Assembly (NCBI GenBank): GCA_964425755.1
Contig: CAYRNY010000016.1
Location: forward strand, 62,001 to 126,000
Direction: 5' to 3'
DNA: 64,000 nucleotides
Source: CAYRNY01 sp964425755
GTDB lineage: Bacteria; Chloroflexota; Anaerolineae; Aggregatilineales; Aggregatilineaceae
How positions within the stretch are numbered: position 1 is the stretch's first letter; each line of letters opens with the position of its first letter. The position numbers were made by a program, and so were the translations under genes. Below the pieces are notes generated by a model, which had not been told where the DNA came from, did no database searches, and worked only from the letters and a program-made list of their open reading frames with translations. Shown here in pieces: positions 61,692-64,000 of the stretch.

Positions 61692-63209
61692 ATGTGCGGC
61701 ATTGCCGGTGTGTACGGCGAGACAGAAACGGAGATAGACCCCTTACTCGACAGCATGGCCCATCGCGGGCCGGACGGGCGCGATGTGGTCAGCTTCACGA
61801 CCGGCTCATTCGGTCACGTCCGGCTGGCGATCGTCGATGTCGACGGCGGCCAGCAGCCGATGAGCAACGGCGGTGATCACTGGCTGGTCACCAACGGCGA
61901 AATCTATAACCACGAACGCCTACGCGAGCGTTTCCCGCGTTATCCCTTCAAAACCGACTCCGACAGCGAGGTGATCCTGCCGCTATACGCGGAACACGGC
62001 CCGGAGATGGTGCGCCATCTGGACGGGATGTTTGCCTTCGCGCTGTGGGACGGCGACGGCCTGTATATGGCGCGCGACCCGCTGGGCATCAAGCCGCTGT
62101 ATTACGGCTATGCCGGGGAACAGATACGCTTCGCATCCGAGATCAAGGCGCTGGAGAACCAGGTCGACCGCGTGCGCGAGTTCCCGCACGGGCACTGGTA
62201 CCACACGCGGCACGGGTTCCAGCCATACTACCGCGTGTCGGACGTGATCGCGCGCGGGCTGCGCAGCGAAACGCCGAGCTTTGAGATGATCCGCGAGACG
62301 CTGCGCGAGGCGACACACAAGCGGCTGATGTCGGATGTGCCGTTGGGCGTGTTCCTCAGCGGCGGGCTGGACAGCAGCATCGTCGCGGCGCTCGTCGCGG
62401 AGAAGATGGACCACGTCCATTCGTTCAACGTCGGCATCGCGGACGGCGGCGACGACCGCCATTACGCGCAGATGGTCGCCGATTACCTGGGCACGGAACA
62501 CCACGAATACATCTACACGCTGGACGAGATGGTCGCGGCGCTGCCGGAAGTGATCTACCATCTCGAATCCTACGACCCACTGCTGATTCGCTCCGCGATC
62601 CCGAACTACTTCCTGGCGCGGCTGGCGAGCCAGCACGTGACGGTCGTGCTCTCCGGCGAAGGCGCGGACGAGCTGATGAGCGGCTATCACTACCTGAAGC
62701 AGCTAAACAAGACGCCTGACAAGCTGCACACTGAGTTGGTGCGCATCACCGACGGGCTGCACGACTGCAACCTGCAGCGGCTGGACCGGATGACGATGGC
62801 GCACGGGTTGGAAGGCCGCGTGCCGTTCCTGGATACACGCTTCATCGAGGTTGCCTCGATGGTGGACCTGGACCAGCGGCTTTACAGCAACGGCAGCGAC
62901 CAGGATATCGAGAAATGGGCGCTGCGCAAGGCGTTTGAAGGCATGCTGCCGGACGAGGTCGTGTGGCGCAAAAAAGCCAAGTTCTCCGCCGGGGCGGGTT
63001 CCGAACAGAAGATCGTCGAACTGGCGGAGCGCGAGATCAGCGATACGGCGTTCGTCCGCGAGGGCGAGCAGTTCCGCCAAGAGACGGGGCGCGAGCTTTC
63101 CAGCAAGGAAGAACTCTACTACTACCGCGTATTCCGCGAGCACTTCGGGCCGGACGTCGCGCGGTTGATCCGTCGCTGGCAGGATTCGCCGGAAGCTGAG
63201 GTGTTCTAG
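61692..63209 (+). CDS. asnB: glutamine-hydrolysing asparagine synthase
   Basis: 505 residues. The N-terminal nucleophile Cys2 (MCGIAGVYG) cleaves glutamine; MAHRGPDGRD and NGEIYNHERL belong to the same domain. The C-terminal synthetase has the PPi loop FLSGGLDSSIVAAL and SGEGADELMSGYHY. Makes asparagine from aspartate, glutamine and ATP. Start at 61692 with AGAAGGAG upstream. Its own promoter and terminator make it a single-gene unit. Confidence 0.96.
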   Translation: MCGIAGVYGETETEIDPLLDSMAHRGPDGRDVVSFTTGSFGHVRLAIVDVDGGQQPMSNGGDHWLVTNGEIYNHERLRERFPRYPFKTDSDSEVILPLYAEHGPEMVRHLDGMFAFALWDGDGLYMARDPLGIKPLYYGYAGEQIRFASEIKALENQVDRVREFPHGHWYHTRHGFQPYYRVSDVIARGLRSETPSFEMIRETLREATHKRLMSDVPLGVFLSGGLDSSIVAALVAEKMDHVHSFNVGIADGGDDRHYAQMVADYLGTEHHEYIYTLDEMVAALPEVIYHLESYDPLLIRSAIPNYFLARLASQHVTVVLSGEGADELMSGYHYLKQLNKTPDKLHTELVRITDGLHDCNLQRLDRMTMAHGLEGRVPFLDTRFIEVASMVDLDQRLYSNGSDQDIEKWALRKAFEGMLPDEVVWRKKAKFSAGAGSEQKIVELAEREISDTAFVREGEQFRQETGRELSSKEELYYYRVFREHFGPDVARLIRRWQDSPEAEVF

Positions 63210-63239
63210 GCCGCAGCCCGACAACTCACACAAACACAC

Positions 63240-63267
63240 CGGGGACCGCGACCTGGTCCCCGTTTTT
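63240..63267 (+). terminator. terminator of asnB
   Basis: CGGGGACC (63240-63247) pairs with GGTCCCCG (63255-63262), followed by five T. Confidence 0.92.
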
Positions 63268-63293
63268 GATCGCGGCGGCGCGCGACGCGCCCT

Positions 63294-63998
63294 TCACAGC
63301 AACCAGAACGCCCGGTCATCACGGTAATACACTGCCACCGGGGTGCCCGGTTCGGGCAGTTCGGCCTGCCGTAGATCGTTGCGAATCTGTGCTTTCTGCG
63401 CGGTGATGGTGTGCCCCGTGGCCGGGGATGTAAAGCGGAAGCGCACGCGCAGCTTGAAGTCGCCGTCGGCGTCCAGCCGCCCCTCGCACGCGACGATGTG
63501 ACCCGGCACGAGGTGTTGCCGGTGCGGGGGACGCCGGTCGCGCGCCAGCATGACCCCCAGCCCCGCGAACAGCACCGCGATCAAGCCCACCACCACCGCC
63601 GCGATCGCCTGCCGGTCGCGCAGGTGGTGCGCCGGGTCCGGCTGGCCGGTGGCCGCGAGCGCGGGGTCGTCGGGCCAGTACATCACCGTGACCGGTTGCC
63701 CTACTGCCAGCCGTTCATACGCCGCGCGGGTCAGCCGTTGCGTGTTGGTCTGCGGGGCCGCGTCGGGGCTGTGCGCGGTCTCGAAGCGGTACGTCATGTG
63801 CCAGGCGTCGCCGTCCACATCCAGCGCCGTGATCGTGCCCTCGACCGTGATCCCCGACCGGTCCAGGCGATACCAGTCGCGCACGGCAGGCGCTACCTGC
63901 ACCGCCAGCACCAGCGCGATCACCAGCAGGATCGCCGCCAGCACGAACGGGATACGCGCGCTGCGCCTGCGTTGGGCGCGGCGCTGGCACTCGCGCTT
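63294..63998 (-). CDS. DUF3592-like membrane protein (5' end beyond window edge)
   Basis: At least 234 residues. The frame stays open to the right-hand edge, and the residues before the GTG at 63944 (KRECQRRAQRRRSARIPF) form a positively charged lead-in to the first membrane helix, so the true start is probably outside. Two helices (FVLAAILLVIALVLAVQVA and AAVVVGLIAVLFAGLGVML) frame an extracytoplasmic beta domain with YERLAVGQPVTVMYWPDDPALA, the DUF3592 core. A second similar beta domain follows (LPEPGTPVAVYYRDDRAFWLL). Function of the family unknown. Confidence 0.8.
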   Translation of the reverse strand, partial: KRECQRRAQRRRSARIPFVLAAILLVIALVLAVQVAPAVRDWYRLDRSGITVEGTITALDVDGDAWHMTYRFETAHSPDAAPQTNTQRLTRAAYERLAVGQPVTVMYWPDDPALAATGQPDPAHHLRDRQAIAAVVVGLIAVLFAGLGVMLARDRRPPHRQHLVPGHIVACEGRLDADGDFKLRVRFRFTSPATGHTITAQKAQIRNDLRQAELPEPGTPVAVYYRDDRAFWLL

Positions 63999-64000
63999 GA

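Overview
This is a high-GC bacterial chromosome segment. The mix of secreted proteins with Pro/Thr-rich linkers, LysM, CAP and amylase-type exoproteins, an M32 carboxypeptidase, PEP carboxylase and a COG0433-type ATPase suggests Chloroflexota, probably an Anaerolineae relative. That placement is inference; the window has no rRNA or single marker that proves it. Most of it is ordinary, densely packed housekeeping and transport DNA, with mostly single genes or gene pairs.

Layout. 1-9.5 kb: a truncated EamA transporter, an MFS drug-type exporter preceded by a long leader with a short peptide and hairpins, a secreted CAP protein, two SDR-type reductases, a Zn-ribbon protein, an ICMT-like membrane protein, a solitary Dam-type adenine methylase and an aldo/keto reductase. 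9.7-15 kb: threonine dehydratase, M32 carboxypeptidase and PEP carboxylase. 15.2-18.3 kb: a 3-kb segment bounded by two near-identical 122-bp copies of a complete tRNA-Gly(GCC) gene with its terminator. It carries a TIR-FGE fusion protein, a DUF4177 protein, a short ORF and a possible DnaE-like gene remnant. This is the most accessory-looking part of the window. 18.5-28.7 kb: HAD phosphatase, initiator tRNA-Met, PncC/CinA-C, alpha/beta hydrolase, FlK-like thioesterase, metG behind a structured leader, a GT-C-type membrane protein and a HerA-like ATPase. 28.8-37.9 kb: two 3-hydroxyacyl-CoA dehydrogenase-like proteins around msrA, then pcm, methyltransferases, a class III-like sirtuin overlapping a secreted protein, and a GMC oxidoreductase.

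38-53.4 kb: a hypothetical protein, a LysM/SGNH exoprotein, an autoregulated lacI-MFS operon, a nucleotidyltransferase, a large secreted GH13 amylase, a NifU-like protein, an EamA transporter, a secreted M1 peptidase, an SPFH protein and an Lgt-like protein. 53.5-64 kb: an FtsX-type permease, a nitrilase-family amidase, ClpB with a strong terminator, an orphan 5-repeat CRISPR array with no cas genes in view, an unusual inverted repeat, a secreted hypothetical protein, asparagine synthase and an edge-truncated DUF3592 protein.

How they work together. The clearest regulatory units are the lacI-MFS operon with its own operator on its promoter, the metG leader, the MFS leader and the promoter-terminator units around asnB and clpB. 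The best candidates for something undescribed are the tRNA-Gly-bounded TIR-FGE cassette, the two leader-peptide-like control regions, and the orphan CRISPR array, whose first spacer reads as part of a helix-turn-helix protein.
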